Assembly: GCF_000721175.1 (NCBI RefSeq)
Contig: NZ_JOEZ01000054.1
Location: forward strand, 1-30,432
Reading direction: 5' to 3'
DNA length: 30,432 bases
From: Streptomyces anulatus
GTDB taxonomy: Bacteria > Actinomycetota > Actinomycetes > Streptomycetales > Streptomycetaceae
Every line of letters begins with the position of its first letter. Within the stretch, counting starts at the first letter, position 1. Shown piece by piece: positions 1-8,422 of this stretch. The notes under the pieces are model-generated. The model did not search any database and had not been told where the DNA came from. It saw nothing but the letters and a program-made list of their open reading frames with translations. A program made the position numbers and the translations under genes.

Positions 1-99
1 GGGCACCTCGACAGCTGCATCGGTCGGCGGAACTACCCGAGCATGCCCGATAATCATGCTGCCGCACCGAGGAATTCCAAGATCCCCGACAGAGTCAAG
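1..99. other. Gene-free left edge
   Basis: No convincing coding region. The only structure I see is a short inverted repeat, AGCATG at 40-45 and CATGCT at 55-60, with a 9-bp AT-richer spacer. It could be an operator half-site pair for a gene left of the window, but nothing else supports that. The MITE-like element follows immediately. Confidence 0.4.
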
Positions 100-280
100 C
101 TAGGGCGTGTTTCGAAAGTAGCGCCGTCCGCCCGGAGGGCGGGCTCGGCGGCGTCTGGTGCGTGCGATCGCAAGGCGGAGGGTCACCCCGATACCGCATG
201 TACCGGGGTGATCCCGACAACGCGGCGAGCGTGCGTGCCAGGCGTCGCCGAGCAGGCGGGACTTTCGAAACACGCCCTAG
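100..280 (+). mobile_element. MITE-like hairpin element, 181 bp
   Basis: The ends are perfect 20-bp inverted repeats: CTAGGGCGTGTTTCGAAAGT at 100-119 and its exact reverse complement at 261-280. CTAG at both outer ends could be a palindromic 4-bp target duplication. Inside, bases 144-166 pair with 230-252, and 180-190 pair with 204-214, so most of the element folds into one long stem. It has no transposase and no believable ORF, which fits a non-autonomous MITE moved in trans by an unknown transposase. Similar sequences are, from memory, scattered through Streptomyces intergenic regions; copy number cannot be judged here. It lies 27 bp beyond the stop codon of the TetR gene, so it may also affect the 3' end of that transcript. 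Confidence 0.75.
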
Positions 281-307
281 GTGTACTGACCCGCAGGCAG
301 GCCGTCC

Positions 308-925
308 TCAGCCTCGGCCGGGGTGCTTGAGGGCGGCGACCGCCGAGGCGGCCAGATCGTCCAGGTAGCCGTTCGGCAGTTCCCCGCGGACGACGACGAG
401 CCGCCAGTACAGCGGCCCGACGATCAGGTCGAGCGCCCGGTCCGGATCGCTTCCTTCCGGCAGCTCCCCCCGGGCCACCGCCTCCCGCACCACGACGGCG
501 GCGACGCCCTGCTGCTGGTCCAGGAGCGCGGCCTTGATCGCCTCGGAGATCTCCGGATTGCGTGCCGCCTCGACCAGCAGGTCCGGGATGACCTGCGAGG
601 CGACCGGGTGGCGCAGGGCGTAGGCGGCCAGTTCGAGGACGGCGCGCACGTCCCCGTACAGCGAGCCGGTGGCCGGGGCGGGCATCCCCTGGGCGGCGAC
701 GGCGGCGACCAGGTCGAGGACGAGGGCCAGCTTGGACTTCCAGCGGCGGTAGACGGCGGTCTTGCCGACGCCCGCGCGCCGGGCGATGCCCTCGATGGAC
801 ATCCGGGCGAACCCCACCGCGGCGAGTTCCTCGAAGACGGCGGCGCGGATGGCGTCCGTCACGTCCTCACGCAGGACGGCGGCGCCTGCGGGGGCGCGGC
901 GGCGGGTTCCCCGTTCGGTGGTCAT
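308..925 (-). CDS. TetR family transcriptional regulator
   Basis: Predicted DNA-binding repressor of 205 residues, normal size for TetR. The helix-turn-helix is clear at about residues 42-65 (SIEGIARRAGVGKTAVYRRW), followed by the all-helical ligand-binding and dimerisation domain ending in a C-terminal helix (DRALDLIVGPLYWRLVV). The frame stays open far upstream, but the family fold only begins about residue 15, so I take the ATG at 925; an ATG three codons further up (934) is equally possible and neither has a strong ribosome binding site. It is divergent from the ABC exporter genes across a 165-bp gap with several palindromes, so it probably represses itself and the exporter. The inducing ligand is unknown. 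Family assignment is firm; the target is inferred from position. Confidence 0.9.
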   Translation of the reverse strand: MTTERGTRRRAPAGAAVLREDVTDAIRAAVFEELAAVGFARMSIEGIARRAGVGKTAVYRRWKSKLALVLDLVAAVAAQGMPAPATGSLYGDVRAVLELAAYALRHPVASQVIPDLLVEAARNPEISEAIKAALLDQQQGVAAVVVREAVARGELPEGSDPDRALDLIVGPLYWRLVVVRGELPNGYLDDLAASAVAALKHPGRG

Positions 926-952
926 GGCCCGCATGATAGTCGGCCGCGACGA

Positions 953-1045
953 AACGGTTGCGTTGCGACGTAGAAGCGTCCTACTCTCAGCGTTACGACG
1001 ATACGGTCCCGTCCCAACGAGGGCGTCCCTACGGGACCGTATCGT
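953..1045. promoter_or_regulatory. Candidate TetR operators in the divergent promoter region
   Basis: Three palindromes lie between the two divergent genes. AACG-GTTG-CGTT is at 953-964. A 15-bp perfect inverted repeat (ACGATACGGTCCCGT) has arms at 998-1012 and 1031-1045 with an 18-bp spacer. Each arm itself contains the near-palindrome ACGG-N2-CCGT, with centres 28 bp apart. TetR dimers bind short palindromes of this kind, often in pairs, so this is a plausible shared operator region. Binding is inferred. Confidence 0.5.
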
Positions 1046-1090
1046 TCCGTTCTCCTTCCCCCCTCCCGCTTCCGTCGAAAGCGATCGTTC

Positions 1091-2023
1091 GTGGTGAGCC
1101 AGACAGCAGCTCCGCCGTCCCCGGTGAGCACCCCCGCCCAGGACGTCCCCACCTACGCGCCCGGTGAGCTGGCCGCTTTGGCCGCCCGGCACGGCCTGAC
1201 GGTCAGCGGCGCCCGGCCGTCGCTGCCCGCGTACATCCGGCAGCTCTGGGGGCGGCGGCATTTCATCGCGGCGTTCGCGACGGCCAAGCTGACCGCCCAG
1301 TACAGCCAGGCGAAGCTCGGCCAGATCTGGCAGATCGTGACGCCGCTGCTGAACGCGACGGTCTACTACTTCATCTTCGGCGTCCTGATGGACACCAGGC
1401 GCGGGGTGGAGGACTTCGTTCCGTTCCTGGTCACCGGGGTCTTCATCTGGACCTTCACCAGCAGCTCGATCACCGCGGGCACGCGGGCGATCAGCGGCAA
1501 CATCGGCCTGGTGCGGGCCCTGCACTTCCCGCGCGCCTCCCTTCCGGTCGCCCTGGCCCTCCAGCAGTTGCAGCAACTGCTGTTCTCGATGGGCGCGCTG
1601 GTGCTGATCCTGCTGGTGTTCGGCCAGTACCCGCGCCCGGCCTGGCTGCTGGCGATTCCGGCGCTGGCGCTCCAGGCCCTGTTCAACACCGGTCTCTCGA
1701 TGGTGATGGCCCGGCTGACGGCGCGGACCCCGGACATCGCCCAGCTGACCCCGTTCGTGCTGCGGACCTGGATGTACTCCTCCGGCGTCATGTGGAGCCT
1801 GGACCACCTGCTCAGCGGCGACCGGGTGCCGCACGCGGTGCTGGTGGCGCTGGAGTACAACCCGGCGGCGATCTACATCAACCTCATGCGGTACGCGCTC
1901 ATCGACAGCTACAGCGGCCTGCCGGCGCACGTGTGGGCGGCGGCACTGGGCTGGGCCGTGCTCTGCGGCGTGGCCGGATTCGTGTACTTCTGGAAGGCCG
2001 AGGAGACCTACGGACGTGGCTGA
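1091..2023 (+). CDS. ABC-2 type transporter permease, TagG/Wzm-like
   Basis: Integral membrane subunit of a polysaccharide or teichoic-acid type ABC exporter, 310 residues. About residues 1-55 are cytoplasmic and proline/alanine rich. Six hydrophobic segments follow, starting near LNATVYYFIFGVLM and ending at AALGWAVLCGVAGFVYFW. The conserved entry motif of the family (YSQAKLGQIWQIVTPLLNA) is present at about residues 75-93. The start is GTG at 1091, with a second GTG at the next codon; I cannot separate them. The ATPase gene overlaps its end by 8 bp, so the two are translationally coupled. Members of this family flip lipid-linked wall polymers across the membrane; the substrate here cannot be read from sequence. 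Confidence 0.88.
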   Translation: MVSQTAAPPSPVSTPAQDVPTYAPGELAALAARHGLTVSGARPSLPAYIRQLWGRRHFIAAFATAKLTAQYSQAKLGQIWQIVTPLLNATVYYFIFGVLMDTRRGVEDFVPFLVTGVFIWTFTSSSITAGTRAISGNIGLVRALHFPRASLPVALALQQLQQLLFSMGALVLILLVFGQYPRPAWLLAIPALALQALFNTGLSMVMARLTARTPDIAQLTPFVLRTWMYSSGVMWSLDHLLSGDRVPHAVLVALEYNPAAIYINLMRYALIDSYSGLPAHVWAAALGWAVLCGVAGFVYFWKAEETYGRG

Positions 2024-2807
2024 CCTCAAGGATTCCCCCGGGGACCACCGTGTCCCGACGGTCGTCGTCGACGACGTCCACATCACGTACACGGTCAACG
2101 GCGCGCGTACGGGCAAGGGCAGCGCCACCTCGGCGCTCAGCCGGCTCACCACCCGCCGCGCGACCCCCGGCGCCCGCAAGGTGCACGCCGTGAAGGGTGT
2201 CAGCTTCGCCGCGTACAAGGGCGAGGCGATCGGCCTGATCGGCTCGAACGGCTCGGGCAAGTCGACGCTGCTCAAGGCCGTCGCGGGCCTGCTTCCGCCG
2301 ACGCGGGGCCAGGTCCACACCCAGGGCCAGCCCTCGCTGCTCGGCGTGAACGCGGCCTTGATGGGCGACCTGACCGGCGAGCGCAACGTGGTGCTGGGCG
2401 GACTCGCGATGGGCATGACGCGCGAGCAGATCCGCGAACGCTACGACGAGATCGTCGACTTCTCCGGCATCAACGAGAAGGGCGACTTCATCACGCTGCC
2501 GATGCGCACGTACTCCTCGGGCATGGGCGCGAGGCTCCGCTTCTCCATCGCCGCGGCCAAGAGCCACGACGTACTCCTGATCGACGAGGCCCTGTCCACG
2601 GGCGACGCGAAGTTCCAGCGCCGCAGCAAGGACCGCATCAAGGAACTGCGCGCCGAGGCGGGCACGGTGTTCCTGGTGAGCCACAGCAACAAGTCGATCA
2701 CCGAGACCTGCGACCGCGCGCTGTGGCTGGAGGCGGGCACGCTGAGGATGGACGGCCCGGCAAAGGAAGTAGTGGCGGCGTACGAGGCCTTCACCAAGCG
2801 CAAGTAG
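2016..2807 (+). CDS. ABC transporter ATP-binding protein, TagH/Wzt-like
   Basis: ATPase partner of the preceding permease, 263 residues. It shows Walker A GSNGSGKST at residues 76-84, signature YSSGM at 166-170, Walker B LLIDE at 187-191 and the H-loop VSHS, all canonical for the polysaccharide-exporter class. A family-typical insertion before Walker A (about residues 28-60) connects the first strand to KVHAVKGVSF. It has no C-terminal carbohydrate-binding domain as in long Wzt proteins, so substrate recognition may not depend on the ATPase. The start is GTG at 2016, inside the permease gene. It probably drives export of a cell-surface glycan under control of the divergent TetR protein. Confidence 0.9.
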   Translation: MADLKDSPGDHRVPTVVVDDVHITYTVNGARTGKGSATSALSRLTTRRATPGARKVHAVKGVSFAAYKGEAIGLIGSNGSGKSTLLKAVAGLLPPTRGQVHTQGQPSLLGVNAALMGDLTGERNVVLGGLAMGMTREQIRERYDEIVDFSGINEKGDFITLPMRTYSSGMGARLRFSIAAAKSHDVLLIDEALSTGDAKFQRRSKDRIKELRAEAGTVFLVSHSNKSITETCDRALWLEAGTLRMDGPAKEVVAAYEAFTKRK

Positions 2808-2833
2808 CCCTTCTCTGCCCGTCCGCACAGTTC

Positions 2834-2887
2834 CCAGCCCGTCCGGCGCTTGAGGACGCTCTTCCAGCCCGTCCGGCGCTTGAGGAC
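2834..2887 (+). repeat. Two copies of a short interspersed repeat
   Basis: A 24-bp unit with core CCCGTCCGGCGCTTGAGGAC occurs at 2834-2857 and again at 2864-2887, a 30-bp period. The same 24 bases recur at 9088-9111 and a diverged copy lies at 9000-9019. All copies are just downstream of genes, in convergent intergenic regions. Function unknown. Confidence 0.8.
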
Positions 2888-2899
2888 GGAACCCACGCC

Positions 2900-2936
2900 G
2901 AGGGGGCCGGCGCCCCTGACAGGCACCGGCCCCCTC
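2900..2936. terminator. Hairpin between convergent exporter and gdh genes
   Basis: Perfect 11-bp arms GAGGGGGCCGG (2900-2910) and CCGGCCCCCTC (2926-2936) with a 15-base loop. There is no T-run on either side, as is common in Streptomyces. Its place between two converging stop codons suggests a bidirectional terminator. Confidence 0.75.
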
Positions 2937-2951
2937 ACTCCCTGCAAGCCC

Positions 2952-5900
2952 CTACGCGTGCGTACGCAACAACGTCCGCATGGTCCGCATGGCCACCGAC
3001 AGATTCGCCAGATCGAACGCGTCCGACCCCTGGATCTCCTCCAGCGTCGACCGCGACCGAGCCAGGATCGCCGCGTTCTTCGACTCCCACGCCAGGAACC
3101 GCTGCTCCGGCGTCGAGGACCCGTTCCCCACGCTCAGCACGTCCGACGTGAGCGCCGCGTGCGCCGCGTACAGGTCCTCGCGGATGGACGCGCGGGCCAT
3201 GGACTGCCAGCGGTCGGCCCGCGGCAGCTCGATGATCCGGTCCATCAGCTGGGTGATCCGCAGCCGGTCCGCCAGGTCGTAGTAGACCTCGGCGACCTCC
3301 AGCGGATCCTTGCCCGTACGGTCGGCGATGGCCACGATGTCCAGCGCCGGGAAAGCGGAGGAGAACCCGGCCACCCGCACCGCCAGCTCGTCCGGAACAC
3401 CCGCGGCCGTCAGCTCGTCCAGGATCGAGTGGTACCAGTCCAGGTCCGCGCCCTTGAGCAGCTTCGGCAGCTCGTTCCAGACCTGCTCGACGCCGTCCCG
3501 GAACCCTTCGATGGTCTCCGCGATGGCGACGGGCTGCTGCCGGTTGCCGAGCAGCCAGCGCGAACCGCGCTCGACCAGCCGCCGCGAGTGCAGCCGGATC
3601 CGGGTCTGGACATCGGCGGCGACCTTGTTGTCGAGCGCCTCGACGGCGTCCCACACCGAGGACAGACCGAAGATCTCCCGCGCCGTGAACTGGGCCCGTA
3701 CGATCTCCTCGATCGACGCCCCGGTCTCCTCGCGCAGCCGGTGCAGGAAGGTCGAACCGGCGGTGTTCACCGTGTCGTTGACCAGGACCGTCGTGATGAT
3801 CTCGCGGCGCAGCGCGTGCCCGTCGACCGCCTCGGGGAACCGCTCGCGCAGCTCGCTCGGGAAGTAGGCGTGCACCAGCTTCTGCAGGTGCGGATCGTCC
3901 GGCAGCACGGTGGAGATCAGCTCGTCGGCCGCCGTGATCTTCGTGTAGGCGATCAGCACCGCCAGCTCGGGCTGACTGAGGCCCTTGCCGCTGTTCAGCA
4001 GTTCCCGAACGGGCCGGTCGGCGGGCAGGAACTCCAGCGCCCGGTCCAGAGCGCCGTCGCGCTCCAGCCGGCGCATGAAGCGCTGCTGGGCGTGGAGCAG
4101 GGACGGGGCCTGGGCGGAGGCGTTGGAGAGCGCGACGTTCTGCGCGTAGTTGTTGCGCAGGACGAGCGCGCCGACCTCGTCGGTCATGTCGGCGAGCAGC
4201 TTGTTGCGCTGCTTGACGGTCATGTCGCCGTCCCGGACCAGACCGTTGAGCAGGATCTTGATGTTCACCTCGTGGTCGGAGGTGTCCACACCGGCGCTGT
4301 TGTCGATCGCGTCGGTGTTGATCCGGCCGCCGTTGCGGGCGAACTCGATGCGGCCGAGCTGGGTGGCGCCGAGGTTGCCGCCCTCGCCGACGACCTTGGC
4401 CCGCAGGTCCTCGCCGTTGACGCGGATCGCGTCGTTGGCCTTGTCGCCGACGTCGGCGTTCGACTCGGAGACGGCCTTGATGTACGTGCCGATGCCGCCG
4501 TTCCACACCAGGTCGACGGGGGCCTTGAGGATGGTCTGCATCAGGTCGGCGGGCGTCATCTTGGTCACCGAGGGGTCGATGCCGAGCGCCTCGCGGACGT
4601 GCGAGTTGAGCGGGATCGACTTGGCGCTGCGCGGGTGGATCCCGCCGCCCGCGGAGAGCAGGCCGGTGTCGTAGTCGGCCCAGGAGCTGCGGGGCAGCTC
4701 GAAGAGCCGGCGCCGCTCGGCGTACGAGGTGGCGGCGTCCGGGTTCGGGTCGATGAAGATGTGCCGGTGGTCGAAGGCGGCGACGAGGCGGATGTGCTCG
4801 GAGAGCAGCATGCCGTTGCCGAACACGTCACCGGACATGTCGCCGACGCCGACGACGGTGAAGTCCTCGGTCTGGGTGTCGTGGCCCAGCTCCCGGAAGT
4901 GCCGCTTGACGGACTCCCAGGCGCCCCGGGCGGTGATGCCCATGCCCTTGTGGTCGTAGCCGGCCGAGCCGCCGGAGGCGAACGCGTCGCCGAGCCAGAA
5001 ACCGTACGCGACGGCGACCTCGTTGGCGATGTCGGAGAAGCTCGCGGTGCCCTTGTCGGCGGCGACCACGAGGTAGGTGTCGTCCTCGTCGTGCCGGACG
5101 ACGTCGGCGGGCGGCACGACCTCGCCGGTCACCATGTTGTCGGTGATGTCGAGCAGCGCGGAGATGAACGTGCGGTAGGCGGCGATGCCCTCGGCGAACC
5201 AGGCGTCGCGGTCCACGGACGGGTCCGGGAGCCTCTTGGCGACGAAGCCGCCCTTGGCTCCGACGGGCACGATGACGGTGTTCTTCACCATCTGCGCCTT
5301 GACCAGGCCGAGGATCTCCGTACGGAAGTCCTCGCGCCGGTCCGACCAGCGCAGCCCGCCGCGGGCGACCTTGCCGAAGCGCAGGTGGACGCCCTCCACG
5401 CGCGGCGAGTAGACCCAGATCTCGTACGCCGGCCGGGGCGCGGGCAGGTCCGGGATGGCCTGCGGGTCGAACTTCATCGAGACGTAGGAGTGCGGCGTGC
5501 CGTCCTCCGCGTGCTGGCCCCCCTTGTCGCTTCCCTCGCTTGCGCTCTGGAAGAAGTTGGTGCGCAGGGTGGCCTTGATGACGGTGAGGAAGGACCGCAG
5601 GATCCGGTCCTCGTCGAGCGAGGCGACCTGGTCCAGGGCCCCGTCCAGCTCCTCCAGGAGCCCGTCGGTCAGCTCGGTTCCGGCGCTCTGGCGGCTGGGC
5701 GACATGCGGGCCTCGAACAGCGAGACGAGCAGCCGGGTGGTGTGGACGTTGTTGCGGAGCGTGGACTCCATGTAGTCCTGGCTGAAGGTGGACCCGGCCT
5801 GCCGCAGGTACTTCGCGTAGGCGCGCAGCACCATGGCCTGCCGCCAGTTCAGCCCGGCGCTGAGGACCAGGGCGTTGAAGCCGTCGTTCTCCGCCTCGCC

Positions 5901-7991
5901 CTTCCAGACGGCGGCGAAGGCCTCCTGGAAGCGGGCACGTGCGTCGTCGGCGAGGTAGCCGCCGTTGCCGTTGGCCAGGGGCATCCGCAGCCCGAAGTCG
6001 TAGATCCAGGCGTGCGTACGGTCCGCGCAGCGCAGCTCGTACGGCCGCTCGTCGACGACCTCGACGCCGAGCTGCTGGAGCGCCGGGAGGACGGCGGACA
6101 GGGAGACCTGCTCACCGGTCCGGTAGATCTTGAAGCGGCGCTCGCCGGGGCCCGCGCCGACCGGCTCGTACAGGCTGAGGGCGAAGTCCTTCTCACCCTG
6201 CTTGAGGGTCTCCAGGTGGACCAGGTCGGCCACCGCGGCGCGCGGGGTGTGGTCGGCCTTGTAGCCCTCGGGGAACGAGTGGCCGTACTGGCGCTGGAGT
6301 TCGGCGCCGCGCTCCTCGCCCAGCTCGGCGGTGAGCGCCTCCTGGAAGCCGTCGGCCCAGGAGCGGGCGGCCTCGACGAGGCGGGCCTCGATGCGGTCGG
6401 CGTCGGCGTCCGTCAGATGCGGGAGCTCGGTGCCGGCCGGGACCCGGATGACGAAGTGCAGCCGGGAGAGGATCGACTCGGTGTTCCAGGCGGTGAAGTC
6501 GACGCTGGTGCCGCCGAGCTCCTCCTTGAGGATGTCGATCAGCCGCAGGCGCACGCCGGTGGTGTAGCGGTCGCGGGGGAGGTAGACGATCGCGGAGTAG
6601 TAGCGCCCGTACTCGTCCTGGCGCAGGTAGAGCCGCAGGCGGCGGCGTTCCTGGAGGTAGAGGACGGAGGTCACGATGGAGCGGAGCTGGTCGACGGGCG
6701 TCTGGAACAGCTCGTCGCGCGGGTAGGTCTCCAGGATCTGGAGCAGGTCGCGGCCGTCGTGGCTGTTGTACGAGAAGCCCGCGCCTTCCACGACCTCGGC
6801 GACCTTGCGGCGGATGACGGGCACCCGGCGCACGGACTCGGTGTAGGCGGCGGAGGAGAACAGTCCGAGGAAGCGGCGCTCGCCGACGACGTTGCCCTTG
6901 GCGTCGAACTTCTTCACGCCGACGTAGTCGAGGTAGCTGGGGCGGTGCACGGTGGCCCGGCTGTTGGCCTTCGTCAGGACGAGGAGCTTGTGCTCGCGGG
7001 CCTTGGCGCGGGCATCGGCGGGCAGCCGTTCGAAGGACGGGCTGACCGGGTGGGCCTCGTCCTCGCTGTGGTGCGGGTCGGAGCGCAGGATTCCGAGCCC
7101 GGTGCCGGGCACGGCGGTGAGCGCGTCGCTGTCCCTCAGCTCGTACTCGCGGTAGCCGAGGAAGGTGAAGTGGTCGGCGGCCAGCCAGCGCAGCAGCTCA
7201 CGGGCCTCCTCGACCTCCTCGTCGGCGAGGTCGTCCAGCGGTTCGCCGGGCAGGTCGTCGGCGATCCGGAGGGCGGCGTCGCGCATCTTCCCCCAGTCCT
7301 CGACGGTCTCCCGTACGTCGGACAGGACGCGCAGCAGGTCGGCGGTGATCTGCTGGAGGTCGGCGCGGTCGGTCTCACGGTCGATCTCGACGTGGATCCA
7401 GGACTCGACGAGCGCGTCGTGCGGCAGCTCGTCCTTGCCGCCCGTGCGGCCCTTGCCGCTCTTGCCGCTCTTCGGAATGCCGGGGCCGCCGGAGAGGACC
7501 TCGATGAGCTTGCCGGTGACATCGCGGCGGACGGTGACCTGCGGGTGGATCACGACATGGATGCCGCGATCCTGCCGGGACAGCTCGTTGGTGACGGAGT
7601 CCACCAGGAACGGCATGTCGTCGGTGACGACCTCGACGACGGAGTGGCTGCAGGCCCAGCCGTTCTCCTCGACGGTCGGGGTGTGCACCCGGACGTTCGC
7701 GGTGCCCTGCGGACGGTTCTCGGCCAGCCGGAAGTGCGAGGCGGCGGCGCCGAAGACGTCGACCGGGTCACGGCCGCTGAGGTCCTCCGGAGCCGTATGC
7801 AGGTAGTAACGCTGGAGGTAGGCGAGCACGGTGTCCTGACCGGCACGGGCGCTCCCGTCGGCCCCGGCAGCGGCAACGCGCGCCCGGGGGGCACCTCCCG
7901 GGCCACCGACACCACCGCCCGGACCGTTTTCAGCTACCTTGGCGGCCCCTGCGAGCAGCTCGGCCTTGGCTTCGTCCAGCTTGGTCTGCAT
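2952..7991 (-). CDS. gdhB: NAD-specific glutamate dehydrogenase, large (GDH180) type
   Basis: Oxidative deamination of glutamate to 2-oxoglutarate and ammonia with NAD, in the cytoplasm. At 1679 residues it matches the 180-kDa GDH class first characterised in Streptomyces clavuligerus. A long N-terminal regulatory part (about residues 1-700, with ACT-like stretches such as PFLVDSVTNEL and FVIRVPAGTELPHL) precedes the catalytic core. The core has KAQMVKNTVIVPVGAKGGF, whose glycine-flanked lysine is near residue 913, then GVGDMSGDVFGNGML and the Rossmann region VVGEGGNLGATQLGR. The ATG at 7991 has a GGAG ribosome binding site about 10 bases upstream. It is monocistronic, converging on the ABC genes. 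A possible degenerate GlnR box lies just upstream. The enzyme assignment is firm; the symbol gdhB is used loosely in this group. Confidence 0.95.
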   Translation of the reverse strand: MQTKLDEAKAELLAGAAKVAENGPGGGVGGPGGAPRARVAAAGADGSARAGQDTVLAYLQRYYLHTAPEDLSGRDPVDVFGAAASHFRLAENRPQGTANVRVHTPTVEENGWACSHSVVEVVTDDMPFLVDSVTNELSRQDRGIHVVIHPQVTVRRDVTGKLIEVLSGGPGIPKSGKSGKGRTGGKDELPHDALVESWIHVEIDRETDRADLQQITADLLRVLSDVRETVEDWGKMRDAALRIADDLPGEPLDDLADEEVEEARELLRWLAADHFTFLGYREYELRDSDALTAVPGTGLGILRSDPHHSEDEAHPVSPSFERLPADARAKAREHKLLVLTKANSRATVHRPSYLDYVGVKKFDAKGNVVGERRFLGLFSSAAYTESVRRVPVIRRKVAEVVEGAGFSYNSHDGRDLLQILETYPRDELFQTPVDQLRSIVTSVLYLQERRRLRLYLRQDEYGRYYSAIVYLPRDRYTTGVRLRLIDILKEELGGTSVDFTAWNTESILSRLHFVIRVPAGTELPHLTDADADRIEARLVEAARSWADGFQEALTAELGEERGAELQRQYGHSFPEGYKADHTPRAAVADLVHLETLKQGEKDFALSLYEPVGAGPGERRFKIYRTGEQVSLSAVLPALQQLGVEVVDERPYELRCADRTHAWIYDFGLRMPLANGNGGYLADDARARFQEAFAAVWKGEAENDGFNALVLSAGLNWRQAMVLRAYAKYLRQAGSTFSQDYMESTLRNNVHTTRLLVSLFEARMSPSRQSAGTELTDGLLEELDGALDQVASLDEDRILRSFLTVIKATLRTNFFQSASEGSDKGGQHAEDGTPHSYVSMKFDPQAIPDLPAPRPAYEIWVYSPRVEGVHLRFGKVARGGLRWSDRREDFRTEILGLVKAQMVKNTVIVPVGAKGGFVAKRLPDPSVDRDAWFAEGIAAYRTFISALLDITDNMVTGEVVPPADVVRHDEDDTYLVVAADKGTASFSDIANEVAVAYGFWLGDAFASGGSAGYDHKGMGITARGAWESVKRHFRELGHDTQTEDFTVVGVGDMSGDVFGNGMLLSEHIRLVAAFDHRHIFIDPNPDAATSYAERRRLFELPRSSWADYDTGLLSAGGGIHPRSAKSIPLNSHVREALGIDPSVTKMTPADLMQTILKAPVDLVWNGGIGTYIKAVSESNADVGDKANDAIRVNGEDLRAKVVGEGGNLGATQLGRIEFARNGGRINTDAIDNSAGVDTSDHEVNIKILLNGLVRDGDMTVKQRNKLLADMTDEVGALVLRNNYAQNVALSNASAQAPSLLHAQQRFMRRLERDGALDRALEFLPADRPVRELLNSGKGLSQPELAVLIAYTKITAADELISTVLPDDPHLQKLVHAYFPSELRERFPEAVDGHALRREIITTVLVNDTVNTAGSTFLHRLREETGASIEEIVRAQFTAREIFGLSSVWDAVEALDNKVAADVQTRIRLHSRRLVERGSRWLLGNRQQPVAIAETIEGFRDGVEQVWNELPKLLKGADLDWYHSILDELTAAGVPDELAVRVAGFSSAFPALDIVAIADRTGKDPLEVAEVYYDLADRLRITQLMDRIIELPRADRWQSMARASIREDLYAAHAALTSDVLSVGNGSSTPEQRFLAWESKNAAILARSRSTLEEIQGSDAFDLANLSVAMRTMRTLLRTHA

Positions 7992-8422
7992 GTCCTCTGG
8001 CTCCTGTCGCGCGCCGTTGCGTGACGTAGGTGAGAAAAGCGGCGTAACGCCACGACGCGGGGTTTCCGGTCTGGGTCGACGCTATGCCGCTTCGAGAGAT
8101 ACCCGGGACCACATCGGCCATTTTCGCCGGCTGGTCCGGAGTCGGGAGATCGCGGATCGCCCGGGTGCTGTGGCACTCCGGGCGGCAGCCGGGGGCTTCG
8201 CTGCCCCCGAGGCGTATCGCGCTGATCACGGCACCAGGCTATCGCCCTCGCACCCCACCGCGTCATGAGCTGCTTGTGTACAAAAGAACCCCCCGAACTT
8301 TGACACTCTGGACAGTGCGCCGCGCCGCCTTGGCGAACTACCGAAACCGGGGCAGTCTGTCCGTACCGCACGGATTCCGGCCCTCGACACGCCATCGGGG
8401 CCATGGCCCCGAGGAGCCCGTC
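7992..8422. other. 431-bp divergent intergenic region
   Basis: Separates gdh (left, minus strand) from the DJ-1-like gene (right, plus strand). I see no gene. Close to gdh are GTGAC (8021-8025), GAGAA (8032-8036) and GTAAC (8044-8048), discussed as a possible GlnR site, and GGCGT-A-ACGCC at 8041-8051. Nearer the DJ-1 gene a TTGACA hexamer lies at 8300-8305, but no matching -10 follows at 16-19 bases. The plus-strand frame is open throughout, but its translation has no recognisable domain. Confidence 0.5.

Noticed and set aside
40..60. AGCATG/CATGCT inverted repeat as an operator
   Set aside because: Only 6-bp arms with no associated gene in the window; too weak to claim beyond a note.
100..280. 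Complete insertion sequence
   Set aside because: At 181 bp with no transposase-like ORF it can only be a non-autonomous element.
926..2416. Upstream extension of the TetR gene to 702 codons
   Set aside because: The extension is antisense to the ABC genes and has no domain; the TetR fold starts near 925.
2850..8024. Very long plus-strand open frame (1724 codons) opposite gdh
   Set aside because: It is antisense to a gene with clear domains; long open frames on the opposite strand are a by-product of high GC. Its translation is low-complexity Val/Asp/Gly/Leu with no recognisable domain.
8300..8305. TTGACA as -35 of a promoter for the DJ-1-like gene
   Set aside because: No acceptable -10 hexamer lies 16-19 bp downstream; only GC-rich sequence is found.
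8084..8422. N-terminal extension of the DJ-1-like protein
   Set aside because: A strong GAGGAG site precedes ATG 8423, and the extension has no family similarity or signal peptide.
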